15,881 bases of DNA from an uncultured Oscillospiraceae bacterium (GTDB taxonomy: Bacteria > Bacillota > Clostridia > Oscillospirales > Oscillospiraceae). Position 1 is the first letter of the stretch. Each line of letters starts with the position of its first letter. Of this stretch, positions 1-6,186 are shown piece after piece. The DNA lies in NCBI GenBank assembly GCA_947628265.1, contig CANQZF010000014.1, positions 1 through 15,881 on the forward strand, given 5' to 3'. Under the pieces are notes generated by a model that had not been told where the DNA came from, searched no databases, and saw only the letters and a list, made by a program, of their open reading frames with translations. A program made the translations under genes and the position numbers.

Positions 1-148
1 ATCTATTTCTTGATCGCTATACTAGCTCTCAAAAGAATTTCTTTGTTGCTTTCGCAACGAAAGCCCTTCCCGTTTTTTCTGGTGCTTTCTCGCTTACATT
101 GTTTAATTCGCAAGGTGCATTCCCGCTTTCCCCCACAGGGTTCAGCGG
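1..148 (-). other. Untranslated leader of a transcript leaving the left edge (probable rRNA operon leader)
   Basis: This is the stretch transcribed leftward from the promoter whose -10 is at 155-160. It has no convincing gene: the open frames crossing it lack ribosome sites and span the promoters. On the minus strand it carries a hairpin with arms GTTGC and GCAAC (58-54 and 49-45) closed by a GAAA tetraloop. Next comes ATTCTTTTGAGA (38-27), which resembles the boxA antitermination site of rRNA leaders. Hairpin plus boxA-like site below two tandem strong promoters is the usual layout of an rRNA operon leader. The structural RNA itself is outside the window, so this identity is inference. A tRNA or ribosomal-protein operon is the alternative. 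Confidence 0.55.
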
Positions 149-154
149 ACTTTT

Positions 155-183
155 AGAATACCACATCCGTTCTCTCTTGTCAA
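155..183 (-). promoter_or_regulatory. SigA promoter P2, firing left
   Basis: On the minus strand -35 is TTGACA (183-178), the spacer is exactly 17 bp and -10 is TATTCT (160-155). The -35 is preceded by an A-tract, CGAAAAAAGTTC, nearly identical to the one in front of the upstream promoter P1. The start would be near 148. No gene on this strand begins in the window. Confidence 0.85.
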
Positions 184-248
184 GAACTTTTTTCGTTTTT
201 TCAAGAGGAATTTTTGGCTTGGTACCCGCCGCTCGAAGCAGCTTGATT

Positions 249-277
249 AATATAACGCAGCCGGCGCGATTTGTCAA
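249..277 (-). promoter_or_regulatory. SigA promoter P1, firing left
   Basis: On the minus strand -35 is TTGACA (277-272), spacer 17 bp, -10 TATATT (254-249). An A/T-rich UP-like tract (about 281-311) precedes it, including CGAAAAAAGTTG directly before the -35. P1 and P2 lie 94 bp apart and share this upstream sequence, as expected of duplicated rRNA promoters in Firmicutes. Confidence 0.87.
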
Positions 278-376
278 CAACTTTTTTCGAAAAATCCGAA
301 AATTTTTTTGTGGGTCCAAATCCTGCCTTTTCGGAGTTATTATACCTATAATATAATGTAAATTCCGGCCTGTCCC

Positions 377-405
377 TTGACTTTGCGGGTCCCTTTTACT
401 ATAAT
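377..405 (+). promoter_or_regulatory. SigA promoter of glnS
   Basis: -35 TTGACT (377-382), 17 bp spacer, -10 TATAAT (400-405). The start would be near 412, leaving an untranslated leader of only about 24 nt. That leaves no room for a T-box riboswitch, so glnS is probably not controlled by uncharged tRNA in its leader. A small palindrome, ATTATA-CC-TATAAT, lies just upstream at 339-352. Confidence 0.88.
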
Positions 406-435
406 GGCATCACTTGCATTGAAAGGACGACCCAT

Positions 436-2100
436 ATGGCTGACACTGACAGCAGGAACTTTATCGAGGCTTTTGTGGAGGAGGACATCGCCCCCGGCGG
501 GCGCTTTTACGGGAAGCAGGTCCACACCCGGTTCCCCCCGGAGCCCAACGGATATTTGCACATCGGCCACTGCAAGGCCCTGTGCATCGACTTCGGCACC
601 GCCCAGCGCTTCGGCGGCATCTGCAACCTCCGCATGGATGACACAAACCCGGCCCGCGAGGACACGGAGTACGTGGACGCCATCAAGGAGGACATCCACT
701 GGCTGGGCTTCGACTGGGATGACCGGTTCTTTTACGGCTCGGACTACTTTGAGAAGACCTACGAGCTGGCCCTGGGGCTCATCAAAAAGGGCCTGGCGTA
801 CGTGTGCGAGCTGACGCCCGAGGAGTTCAAGGAGTACCGGGGCGACGTGAACACCCCCGCCCGCTCCCCCTGGCGCGACAGGCCCGTGGAGGAGAGCCTG
901 GACCTCTTTGAGCGCATGAAAAACGGGGAGTTCCCCGAGGGGAAGTACACCCTCCGGGCCAAGATCGACCTGGCCTCCGGGAATTTCAACATGCGCGACC
1001 CGGTCCTCTACCGCATCCGCTATATCGAGCACCACCGCCAGGGCACCAAGTGGTGCATCTTCCCCATGTACGACTTCGCTCACCCCATCCAGGACGCCCT
1101 GGAGGGCATCACCCACTCCCTGTGCTCCCTGGAGTATGAGGACCACAGGCCCCTTTACGACTGGGTCATCAACAACGTGGACGTGCCCTCAAAGCCCCGG
1201 CAGATCGAGTTCGCCAGGCTGGGCATAACGAATACCGTCATGTCCAAGCGCAAGCTCAGAAGGCTTGTGGAGGAGGGATACGTCTCCGGCTGGGACGACC
1301 CCCGGATGCCAACCCTCTGCGGCCTTCGGCGGCGGGGGTACACCCCGGCGTCCATCCGGGCCTTCACCGACCAGATCGGCGTGGCGAAGGTTCCCTCCAC
1401 CGTGGAGTACGCCTTTTTGGAGTCGTGCCTCCGGGACGACCTGAACGCCCACGCCCCCCGGCGCATGGCCGTCCTGCGCCCGGTGAAGCTCATCATCGAC
1501 AACTACCCCGAGGGCGCCCATGAGACGGTGGAGGTGGAGAATAACCCCTCCGACCCAGCGGCCGGCGTCCGCCCGGTCAGCTTCTCCCGGGAGCTCTGGG
1601 TGGAGGCGGAGGACTTCATGGAGGTCCCGGAGCCCAAATATAAGCGGCTGACCCCCGGCGGTCCGGAGTGCCGCCTGAAGGGGGCGTATCTCATCACCTG
1701 TACCGGGTGCGAAAAGGATGAGAACGGGAATGTCACCGCCATCCACTGCACCTACGACCCGGACTCCCGGGGCGGCGACCCCGCCGACGGGCGAAAGGTA
1801 AAGGGCGCGACCCTCCACTGGGTGGACGCCGAGACTTGCGTGGACGCGGAGGTCCGGCTCTACTCCAACCTCTTCTCCGACCCCGCCCCCGACGCCGCCG
1901 AGGACTATATCGCCTGCTTGAACCCCAACTCCCTGGAGATCGTCACCAGCTGCAAAGCGGAAAAGTCCCTCGCGGAGGCCAAGCCCACCGACTCCTTCCA
2001 GTTCCTGCGCCTTGGCTACTTCGCCGCCGACAAGGACTCCACGGCGGAGAGGCTCGTCTTCAACCGTTCCGTGGCGCTGAAGGACGGGTTTAAAAAGTAA
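436..2100 (+). CDS. glnS: Glutaminyl-tRNA synthetase
   Basis: Cytoplasmic class I synthetase that charges tRNA-Gln with glutamine using ATP. The 554 residues match the length of the E. coli enzyme. The HIGH signature is at residues 42-45 within PEPNGYLHIGH (35-45), the KMSKS-like loop is VMSKR (268-272), and the GlnRS-type stretch CSLEYEDHRPLYDW covers 230-243. The C-terminal half (about 340-554) is the beta-barrel anticodon-binding region. The ATG at 436 follows GAAAGG (421-426) at normal spacing and sits about 24 nt below a strong promoter. The gene is monocistronic: its own promoter lies in front and a strong terminator behind. It diverges from the probable rRNA promoters on its left. Many Firmicutes lack GlnRS and make Gln-tRNA by amidation through GatCAB, so its presence is notable. 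GluRS is the only serious alternative, and the motifs and length favour GlnRS. Confidence 0.96.
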   Translation: MADTDSRNFIEAFVEEDIAPGGRFYGKQVHTRFPPEPNGYLHIGHCKALCIDFGTAQRFGGICNLRMDDTNPAREDTEYVDAIKEDIHWLGFDWDDRFFYGSDYFEKTYELALGLIKKGLAYVCELTPEEFKEYRGDVNTPARSPWRDRPVEESLDLFERMKNGEFPEGKYTLRAKIDLASGNFNMRDPVLYRIRYIEHHRQGTKWCIFPMYDFAHPIQDALEGITHSLCSLEYEDHRPLYDWVINNVDVPSKPRQIEFARLGITNTVMSKRKLRRLVEEGYVSGWDDPRMPTLCGLRRRGYTPASIRAFTDQIGVAKVPSTVEYAFLESCLRDDLNAHAPRRMAVLRPVKLIIDNYPEGAHETVEVENNPSDPAAGVRPVSFSRELWVEAEDFMEVPEPKYKRLTPGGPECRLKGAYLITCTGCEKDENGNVTAIHCTYDPDSRGGDPADGRKVKGATLHWVDAETCVDAEVRLYSNLFSDPAPDAAEDYIACLNPNSLEIVTSCKAEKSLAEAKPTDSFQFLRLGYFAADKDSTAERLVFNRSVALKDGFKK

Positions 2101-2116
2101 AGTATGAAACGCATGG

Positions 2117-2146
2117 AGCGCGCGGCGTTTTTGCCGCGCGCTTTTT
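2117..2146 (+). terminator. Rho-independent terminator of glnS
   Basis: Stem arms GCGCGCGGC (2118-2126) and GCCGCGCGC (2133-2141) pair perfectly over nine base pairs around a GTTTTT loop, followed by TTTTT (2142-2146). It begins 17 nt after the glnS stop codon. Confidence 0.93.
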
Positions 2147-2159
2147 GATGCGTAAAGGG

Positions 2160-2187
2160 GTAGGGGTCCGCCTCTCTTGGCGGCCCG
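2160..2187 (-). repeat. Palindromic repeat, unit 1
   Basis: GTAGGGG flank, then arms CCGCC and GGCGG around a TCTCTT loop, closed by CCCG. One extra T after the GGG bulges the stem. Reversed orientation of the family: the plus strand begins with GTAGGGG. Its loop and inner arms match unit 5 and are the reverse complement of unit 2. Confidence 0.75.
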
Positions 2188-2206
2188 CTTTTCCGGTTCG
2201 CATATG

Positions 2207-2283
2207 CCTCCCAAAAACGGTTTTCGCCGCAAAATTTTGCGGCGAATAGTTTTAATGTGCGGCGGAGCCGCTCCTTTTTGCCC
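2207..2283. repeat. Palindromic element of a second family, copy A
   Basis: The centre is a perfect 24 bp palindrome (2223-2246) whose half-site is TTCGCCGCAAAA. It is followed by TTTTAATGTGCGGC and a small GCGGC-GGA-GCCGC stem (2259-2271). The outer flanks CCCAAAAACGG and CTCCTTTTTGCCC are partly complementary. A clear second copy lies at 6187-6263 with the same order of parts. No gene is involved; the minus-strand frames that cross it begin inside the repeat. Confidence 0.8.
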
Positions 2284-2409
2284 TCCCCGCTTAGGCGGGG
2301 AGGGGCAGGGGTGAGGTGAGAAGGTGAAGGATTTTGAGCGCCCAGATGAACGCACTCTCTCACCTCATCCGTCGCTAACGCGCCACCTTCCCCGCCTAAG
2401 CGGGGAAGG
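2281..2409. repeat. Inverted-repeat element with two GC-rich hairpins (third family)
   Basis: Left hairpin: CCCTCCCCGC (2281-2290), loop TTAG, GCGGGGAGGG (2295-2304). Right hairpin: CCTTCCCCGC (2386-2395), loop CTAA, GCGGGGAAGG (2400-2409). Inside them GTGAGGTGAGA (2311-2321) is inverted against TCTCACCTCA (2357-2366). The whole is therefore a ~129 bp inverted-repeat unit with a short unique centre, similar in build to a non-autonomous mobile element. No target duplication was recognised. Confidence 0.65.
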
Positions 2410-2420
2410 CTAAAGTGGTT

Positions 2421-2478
2421 GCGGCCCTCCGGGCCGCTGATTTGACTCCCACCCCCTACCCCCTCCCAAAGGGAGGGG
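2421..2478. repeat. Two small perfect palindromes
   Basis: GCGGCCC-TCC-GGGCCGC (2421-2437) and CCCCTCCC-AAA-GGGAGGGG (2460-2478) are back-to-back hairpins between the third-family element and palindrome unit 2. Neither has a T-tract, so they do not look like terminators. Confidence 0.6.
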
Positions 2479-2487
2479 CAAGGACGG

Positions 2488-2518
2488 GGGACGGGCCGCC
2501 AAGAGAGGCGGCCCCTAC
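2488..2518 (+). repeat. Palindromic repeat, unit 2
   Basis: Forward orientation: GGGAC, then arms GGGCCGCC (2493-2500) and GGCGGCCC (2507-2514) around AAGAGA, then CTAC. It is the reverse complement of unit 5. Confidence 0.8.
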
Positions 2519-2555
2519 AACGGGTTACGGGGGGCGGTGAAAAAAACGGGGAAAT

Positions 2556-2583
2556 GGGCCGATGTGGTCATCGGCCCTTACGG
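2556..2583 (+). repeat. Palindromic repeat, unit 3
   Basis: Arms GGGCCGATG and CATCGGCCC with loop TGGT (2556-2577), followed by TTACGG instead of the usual CTACG. The left GGGGAC flank is degraded. The core is identical to unit 6 at 5998-6019. Confidence 0.75.
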
Positions 2584-2611
2584 CGGTGTTCGGTGGTACG
2601 GAGATTATCGG

Positions 2612-2646
2612 GGGGACGGGCCGGCACGGTGTCCGGCCCCTACGTA
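2612..2646 (+). repeat. Palindromic repeat, unit 4
   Basis: GGGGAC flank, arms GGGCCGGCAC and GTCCGGCCC around GGT with one unpaired base, then CTACG. It is followed by a decayed copy of the core segment seen at 6311-6368 and 11772-11830. Confidence 0.75.
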
Positions 2647-2690
2647 AAATCGTAAGATTTCCCATTTAAAATGACAACATTATAATACCG
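2641..2690 (+). repeat. Decayed copy of the composite core segment
   Basis: Directly after unit 4, the pieces AAGATTTCCCATT, AAAATG and CAACATT appear in the same order and spacing as GATTTTCCCAT, AAAACG and CAACATT in the two well-kept cores. It ends at the pyk terminator and its closing palindrome is missing. Confidence 0.55.
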
Positions 2691-2693
2691 CGT

Positions 2694-2728
2694 CGAAAGG
2701 CCCTCCCGGTTTTCGGGAGGGCCTTTCG
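2694..2728 (-). terminator. Terminator hairpin after pyk
   Basis: A perfect 15 bp stem, arms CGAAAGGCCCTCCCG (2694-2708) and CGGGAGGGCCTTTCG (2714-2728), with loop GTTTT. It begins 12 nt past the pyk stop. The only U-run on the minus strand lies in the last part of the stem (CCTTTCG), so termination relies on hairpin strength. The stem is symmetrical and could also stop transcription from the left. Confidence 0.75.
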
Positions 2729-2740
2729 TATGTTGAACTG

Positions 2741-4153
2741 TCAGATGTTCTCGATCTTGATGAGGTTGGTGTTGCCGCTCTTGCCGGTGGAGGCGCCGCC
2801 GGTGATGACGATGCGGTCGCCGGATTTAAGGTCGAAGTTCTCCTTGGCAAGGCGGGTGGCCATGTAGAAGAGGACGTCGGTGGAATTATACTCCTCCGAG
2901 AGAGCCGGGCAGACGCCCCAGGAAAGGCCCAGCTTGCGCCAGCTCTTCTCGTCCGTGGTGACGCCCAGGATGTCCACCGGGCAGCGAAAACGGGACACCA
3001 TGCGCACGGTCTTGCCGGAGAGGGAGCAGACGGCGATGACCTTGGCGTCCACGTCGATGGCCATGCCGCAGGTGGCGTGGGAGATGGCGTCCACGGTGTT
3101 GTGGATGTTGAAGTTGAAGGTGCGGAACTGCTCGTCAAAGTCGATGCCCCGCTCGGCCTCCTCCGCTATACGGCTCATGGTCTCCACCACCAGCACCGGG
3201 TGCTTGCCGGAGGCCGTCTCGCCGGAGAGCATGATGGCGGAGGTGCCGTCGTAGACGGCGTTGGCCACGTCGGAGATCTCGGCGCGGGTGGGCCGGGGCT
3301 TCTCGATCATGGACTCCAGCATCTCCGTGGCGGTGATGACCATCTTGCCGAGAAGCCGGCACTTGGTGATGAGGTGCTTTTGGATGCCGGGCAGCTCCTC
3401 GAAGGGGATCTCCACGCCCAGATCCCCACGGGCCACCATGATGCCGTCGCACTCGGCGCAGATCTCCTCGATGTTGTCCACGCCGGCGCGGTTTTCGATC
3501 TTGGCGATGATGTCGATGCCCTTCACGTTGTGCTCGGCAAGAAGCCCCTTGATGTCCCGGATGTTCTGGGCGTTGGAGACGAAGGAACAGGCGATGAAGT
3601 CCACGTCGTTGGCCACGCCGAAGAGGATGTCGGCCTTGTCCTGCTCGGAGAGGTAGACCTGCTTTAAGACCTTCCCGGGGAAGGCCATGCTCTTCCGGTC
3701 GGAGAGGACGCCGCCCTCGACGACGACCGTCTGGACCTCGGTCTTGGTGGTGCCGGTGACCTTAAAGGTCATGAGGCCGTTATTGAGAAGGATGGTGTCC
3801 CCGGCGGAAAGCTCGTGAGGCAGCCCCTCGTAGCTCACGGAGACCCGCTCCTGATTGCCCACCACGTCCTCGGTGGTGAAGGTGAAAGGGTCCCCCTCGT
3901 TTAAGGTGATCTTGCCGTTTTCAAAGGTGCGGATGCGATACTCCGGGCCCTTGGTGTCCAAGAGGATGGCGATGGGCAGGTTCAGCTTTTCCCGGACCTT
4001 TTTGATGAGGTCGATGGTCACCTGGTGGCTCTCATGGGTGCCGTGGGAGAAGTTGAGGCGCGCCACGTTCATTCCGGCAAGGCACATCTTGGTCAGCGTC
4101 TCCTCGTTGGCGCAGGCCGGACCGATGGTACAGACGATCTTTGTTTTTCTCAT
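2741..4153 (-). CDS. pyk: Pyruvate kinase
   Basis: Converts phosphoenolpyruvate and ADP to pyruvate and ATP, the last step of glycolysis, in the cytoplasm. The N-terminal strand TKIVCTIGPA (4-13) and NFSHG (34-38) open the barrel. The B domain lies at about 70-165. The signature IIAKIENRAGVDN (215-227) contains the catalytic Lys218, and ARGDLGVEIP (241-250) supplies metal-binding acidic residues. The allosteric C domain runs from about 345 to 470. The 470 residues equal the short form without the extra C-terminal PEP-utiliser-like domain of Bacillus enzymes. Glu71 in TKGPEYR is the residue that in studied enzymes goes with K+ dependence. The ATG at 4153 follows AAGGGAG (4163-4169). The gene has its own promoter and terminator. 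The SSB-like gene upstream has no clear terminator and may read through. Confidence 0.97.
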   Translation of the reverse strand: MRKTKIVCTIGPACANEETLTKMCLAGMNVARLNFSHGTHESHQVTIDLIKKVREKLNLPIAILLDTKGPEYRIRTFENGKITLNEGDPFTFTTEDVVGNQERVSVSYEGLPHELSAGDTILLNNGLMTFKVTGTTKTEVQTVVVEGGVLSDRKSMAFPGKVLKQVYLSEQDKADILFGVANDVDFIACSFVSNAQNIRDIKGLLAEHNVKGIDIIAKIENRAGVDNIEEICAECDGIMVARGDLGVEIPFEELPGIQKHLITKCRLLGKMVITATEMLESMIEKPRPTRAEISDVANAVYDGTSAIMLSGETASGKHPVLVVETMSRIAEEAERGIDFDEQFRTFNFNIHNTVDAISHATCGMAIDVDAKVIAVCSLSGKTVRMVSRFRCPVDILGVTTDEKSWRKLGLSWGVCPALSEEYNSTDVLFYMATRLAKENFDLKSGDRIVITGGASTGKSGNTNLIKIENI

Positions 4154-4177
4154 GGGCTGGTTCTCCCTTTCTCGTTT

Positions 4178-4197
4178 AAAATAGATGCTTCTATTTT
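4178..4197. promoter_or_regulatory. Perfect inverted repeat over the pyk start site (possible operator)
   Basis: AAAATAGA (4178-4185), spacer TGCT, TCTATTTT (4190-4197). It overlaps the -10 box and the expected start near 4186, the position where a repressor would block transcription. No regulator gene is nearby. It could instead form a weak hairpin at the 5' end of the mRNA. Confidence 0.5.
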
Positions 4198-4221
4198 ATA
4201 TGCAAAGTAAATAAACGTCAA
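4193..4221 (-). promoter_or_regulatory. SigA promoter of pyk
   Basis: On the minus strand -35 is TTGACG (4221-4216), spacer 17 bp, -10 TAAAAT (4198-4193). The start is expected near 4186, about 33 nt before the ATG. It lies wholly in the gap between the SSB-like gene and pyk. Confidence 0.8.
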
Positions 4222-4261
4222 GGAAAAAATCAACATTTTATCGTCGGAATTGTCATGGAGC

Positions 4262-4876
4262 TTACGTCTCCTCCGCCTCCGCCGGCCTCGCCGTGACGGC
4301 GGAGATCTCGTAGGCAGTCTTCTCCACGGGGGTATCGCCCTCCATCTTGATGTATCCCCGGCTCTGGAGCCGCCCAGTGAGCTCCACCACGGTTCCCACG
4401 GTCCAACCGGCGGCCCGGCGGGCCACGGCCCCCCAGGTGATGCAGGGGATGTAGTCGCTGCGCCCGTAGCTGCGGTTCACCGCCAGCATGAGGTCGCAGA
4501 TCTCCCGCCCCATGGGGGTGCGCCGGAGCTTGGGCTCCTTGCAGACGGTGCCTGTCAGCTCCACGCGGTTTTCAAACTCCCCATTGGTGAAGGCGATCTC
4601 CCGGGCCAGCACGGTGATGACGAGCCTGGGCCCCTCCCCGGAGCGGTTATTGTAGGAGCGGACCTCCCCGGTCACCAGGAGCTTCGTCTCGTCGCCGATC
4701 TCCAGCTCCCGGAGCTTTTTCTCCTCCACGATGATATTGAGGACGTCCTCCGTCCCGGAAAGGCGTCTCACCGCCAGGGGAAACCGCATAAACGCCCCGT
4801 CCCGCCCCATGTGGGAAAGCACCGGCGCGCCGGCGGCGACGCCGCAAAGTCTGACCGTATCGTTGGCTCTGTCCAT
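4262..4876 (-). CDS. SSB-like protein with two tandem OB folds
   Basis: Probably binds single-stranded DNA. Residues 103-198 match the SSB family: NRVELTGTVCKEPKLRRTPMG, then the core strand CDLMLAVNRSYGRSDYIPCI and VGTVVELTGRLQSRGY. Residues 5-95 repeat the same pattern more loosely (VRLCGVAAGAPVLSHMG, FPLAVRRLSGTEDVLNIIV, LLVTGEVRSYNNRSG), so the protein appears to be a duplicated OB fold. It lacks the flexible tail ending in DDIPF through which housekeeping SSB recruits partners; it ends in PAEAEET. It is therefore probably a paralogue, not the main replication SSB. PriB-like or recombination roles are possible. The ATG at 4876 follows AGGAG (4885-4889) at 8 nt. It stands divergent to the DUF368 gene. 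Confidence 0.78.
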   Translation of the reverse strand: MDRANDTVRLCGVAAGAPVLSHMGRDGAFMRFPLAVRRLSGTEDVLNIIVEEKKLRELEIGDETKLLVTGEVRSYNNRSGEGPRLVITVLAREIAFTNGEFENRVELTGTVCKEPKLRRTPMGREICDLMLAVNRSYGRSDYIPCITWGAVARRAAGWTVGTVVELTGRLQSRGYIKMEGDTPVEKTAYEISAVTARPAEAEET

Positions 4877-4942
4877 TCGCTTAACTCCTCGCCCCCCGCC
4901 GACGGCGGTTTATGTGATGTATGTATATGTCCGGGCCCCGGC

Positions 4943-4961
4943 TGTTAGAATAATCTTAACA
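4943..4961. promoter_or_regulatory. Imperfect inverted repeat in the divergent promoter region
   Basis: TGTTAGAATAATCTTAACA, a 5-9-5 inverted repeat (TGTTA/TAACA) with one further inner pair. It lies 20 bp upstream of the DUF368 -35 and between the two divergent genes, so it could serve either. Operator function is a guess from position and symmetry. Confidence 0.3.
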
Positions 4962-4981
4962 GAACATTAATGGGATATGTG

Positions 4982-5010
4982 TTGGCAGAGGGGAGAAAAT
5001 GTGCTATACT
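4982..5010 (+). promoter_or_regulatory. SigA promoter of the DUF368 gene
   Basis: -35 TTGGCA (4982-4987), 17 bp spacer, -10 TATACT (5005-5010), start expected near 5017. This placement rules out the in-frame ATG at 4999 as the start codon, because that ATG lies inside the promoter. Confidence 0.78.
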
Positions 5011-5043
5011 TCCAAATCGAGAGAACACGAAAAGGGTGTTATT

Positions 5044-5886
5044 ATGGGGAGAGACAATGAAACGCAAAAGGAGCTGACGCCCCGGGCCAGGTTCCTGCTC
5101 CATATGCTGGTCGGCGCGGTCATCGGCATCGGGGGGATCCTGCCGGGGGTGTCCGGCGGGGTGATGGCGGTGAGCTTGGGGATCTACGTCCCCATGATCG
5201 ACGCCATAGCCGGGTTTTTCAAGGCCCCGAAGAAAAATTTCCTCTTCCTCCTCCCCATTGGCCTCGGCGCGGGCCTGGGCTTTCTTCTGGGGGCCGTGGT
5301 CCTCAAGCGGGTCATGGACCGGTGGTACACGGAGGTCATCTGGCTCTTTATCGGCCTTGTGGCCGGGGGCGTCCCCTCCTTCATCAAGGAGGCCAACGAG
5401 CGGGGCTTCAAAAAGCGCTACCTTTTGGCCACCGTCCTGGGCGCGGCCCTGGCGCTCCTGCTGCTGCTTCTCAAAAAGGAGGAGGGGCAGATCCCGGAGG
5501 TCCAGGCCCTCACCCCCCTGATGGCCGCCGTCTCCGGGGCCATCGTCTCCGTGGGAACGGTGGTGCCGGGGATCTCCACCTCCTTCATCCTCATGTACCT
5601 GGGTTGGTACCGGGCCATGATGGACGCCTTCGCCAACCTTCAGGTCCTGACGGTCCTCTTCGTGTGCGCCGGCGCCGGGGGATTCTTCATCCTGACGGTG
5701 AAGGCCGCCCGTTGGCTCTTCGACAGGTTCCACGGCTGGGCCTATTACGCGGTCTTAGGCTTCCTCATCGTCTCCGCCGCCCTCATCGTCCCCAGGTTCA
5801 CCCTCGCCTGGTCGCAGCTTGTGGGCATCGCCCTGGCCGTGCTCGGCGCCGTGGGGTCCTATTTCCTGGGGAAGATCAGCTTTTGA
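5044..5886 (+). CDS. DUF368 membrane protein, probable undecaprenyl-phosphate translocase (PopT type)
   Basis: Polytopic inner-membrane protein of 280 residues with about eight hydrophobic segments, roughly at 18-36, 66-86, 96-113, 127-145, 158-190, 200-222, 232-252 and 256-276. The two family hallmarks are GGILPGVSGG (30-39) and VVPGIS (173-178), one per half, suggesting an inverted internal repeat. Members of this family have been reported to return the C55-P lipid carrier across the membrane during cell-wall synthesis; the assignment here rests on family only. The ATG at 5044 is chosen over 4999: AAAGGG (5031-5036) stands 7 nt in front of it, while 4999 lies inside the promoter. Charged loops, such as KEANERGFKKR (115-125) and KKEEGQ (144-149), separate the segments. 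The gene is alone, with a promoter in front and a repeat hairpin behind. Confidence 0.9.
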   Translation: MGRDNETQKELTPRARFLLHMLVGAVIGIGGILPGVSGGVMAVSLGIYVPMIDAIAGFFKAPKKNFLFLLPIGLGAGLGFLLGAVVLKRVMDRWYTEVIWLFIGLVAGGVPSFIKEANERGFKKRYLLATVLGAALALLLLLLKKEEGQIPEVQALTPLMAAVSGAIVSVGTVVPGISTSFILMYLGWYRAMMDAFANLQVLTVLFVCAGAGGFFILTVKAARWLFDRFHGWAYYAVLGFLIVSAALIVPRFTLAWSQLVGIALAVLGAVGSYFLGKISF

Positions 5887-5927
5887 TAAGGGAATGCCCC
5901 GGCCGTTTTCCCGTCCTTACCGCCCCC

Positions 5928-5964
5928 GTAGGGGCCGCCTCTCTTGGCGGCCCATTTTATTTTT
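5928..5964 (+). repeat. Palindromic repeat, unit 5, probably also terminating the DUF368 transcript
   Basis: Flank GTAGGGG, arms GGGCCGCC (5932-5939) and GGCGGCCC (5946-5953) around TCTCTT. The usual CGTCCCC flank is replaced by ATTTTATTTTT (5954-5964). An eight-pair GC stem followed by a T-rich run is a plausible rho-independent terminator 45 nt after the DUF368 stop. Confidence 0.7.
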
Positions 5965-5991
5965 CCGCTTTTCGGGGCGGGCGCAATAATT

Positions 5992-6024
5992 GGGGACGGG
6001 CCGATGTGGTCATCGGCCCCTACG
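5992..6024 (+). repeat. Palindromic repeat, unit 6
   Basis: GGGGAC, arms GGGCCGATG (5998-6006) and CATCGGCCC (6011-6019) with loop TGGT, then CTACG. The core is identical to unit 3, 3.4 kb away. Confidence 0.82.
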
Positions 6025-6120
6025 GGAACATTTCAGGGCAATATGGGGGTCGAAATAATCACTTGACAGGCCTTAAACCGCCGCCCATCCCCCGTTTATC
6101 ACGTCAACCCTCGAACAACG

Positions 6121-6147
6121 CCGTAGGGGTCGCCGTCTCGGCGACCC
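6121..6147 (-). repeat. Palindromic repeat, unit 7
   Basis: CCGTAGGGG flank, arms GGGTCGCCG (6127-6135) and CGGCGACCC (6139-6147), loop TCT. The arms differ from the other units at several positions, and both sides change together. Confidence 0.8.
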
Positions 6148-6186
6148 GGCCTTCGGGGTACACCTCACCATAAATCAACGCACCAT

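Noticed and set aside
29..356. Open frames of 96 and 85 codons on both strands in the left control region
   Set aside because: They run across two strong promoters and a probable RNA leader, have no ribosome site and match no family known to me.
1189..2355. A 388-codon minus-strand frame opposite glnS and the following gap
   Set aside because: It is a shadow of glnS codons and of the intergenic repeats, and it crosses the glnS terminator.
2160..2646. CRISPR array in the cluster of palindromes
   Set aside because: Units are unevenly spaced, occur in both orientations and differ in their arms. There are no regular spacers and no cas genes.
6064..6069. TTGACA in the second repeat gap as a plus-strand -35
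   Set aside because: No -10 box lies at 15-19 bp, and the next plus-strand gene is not in the window.
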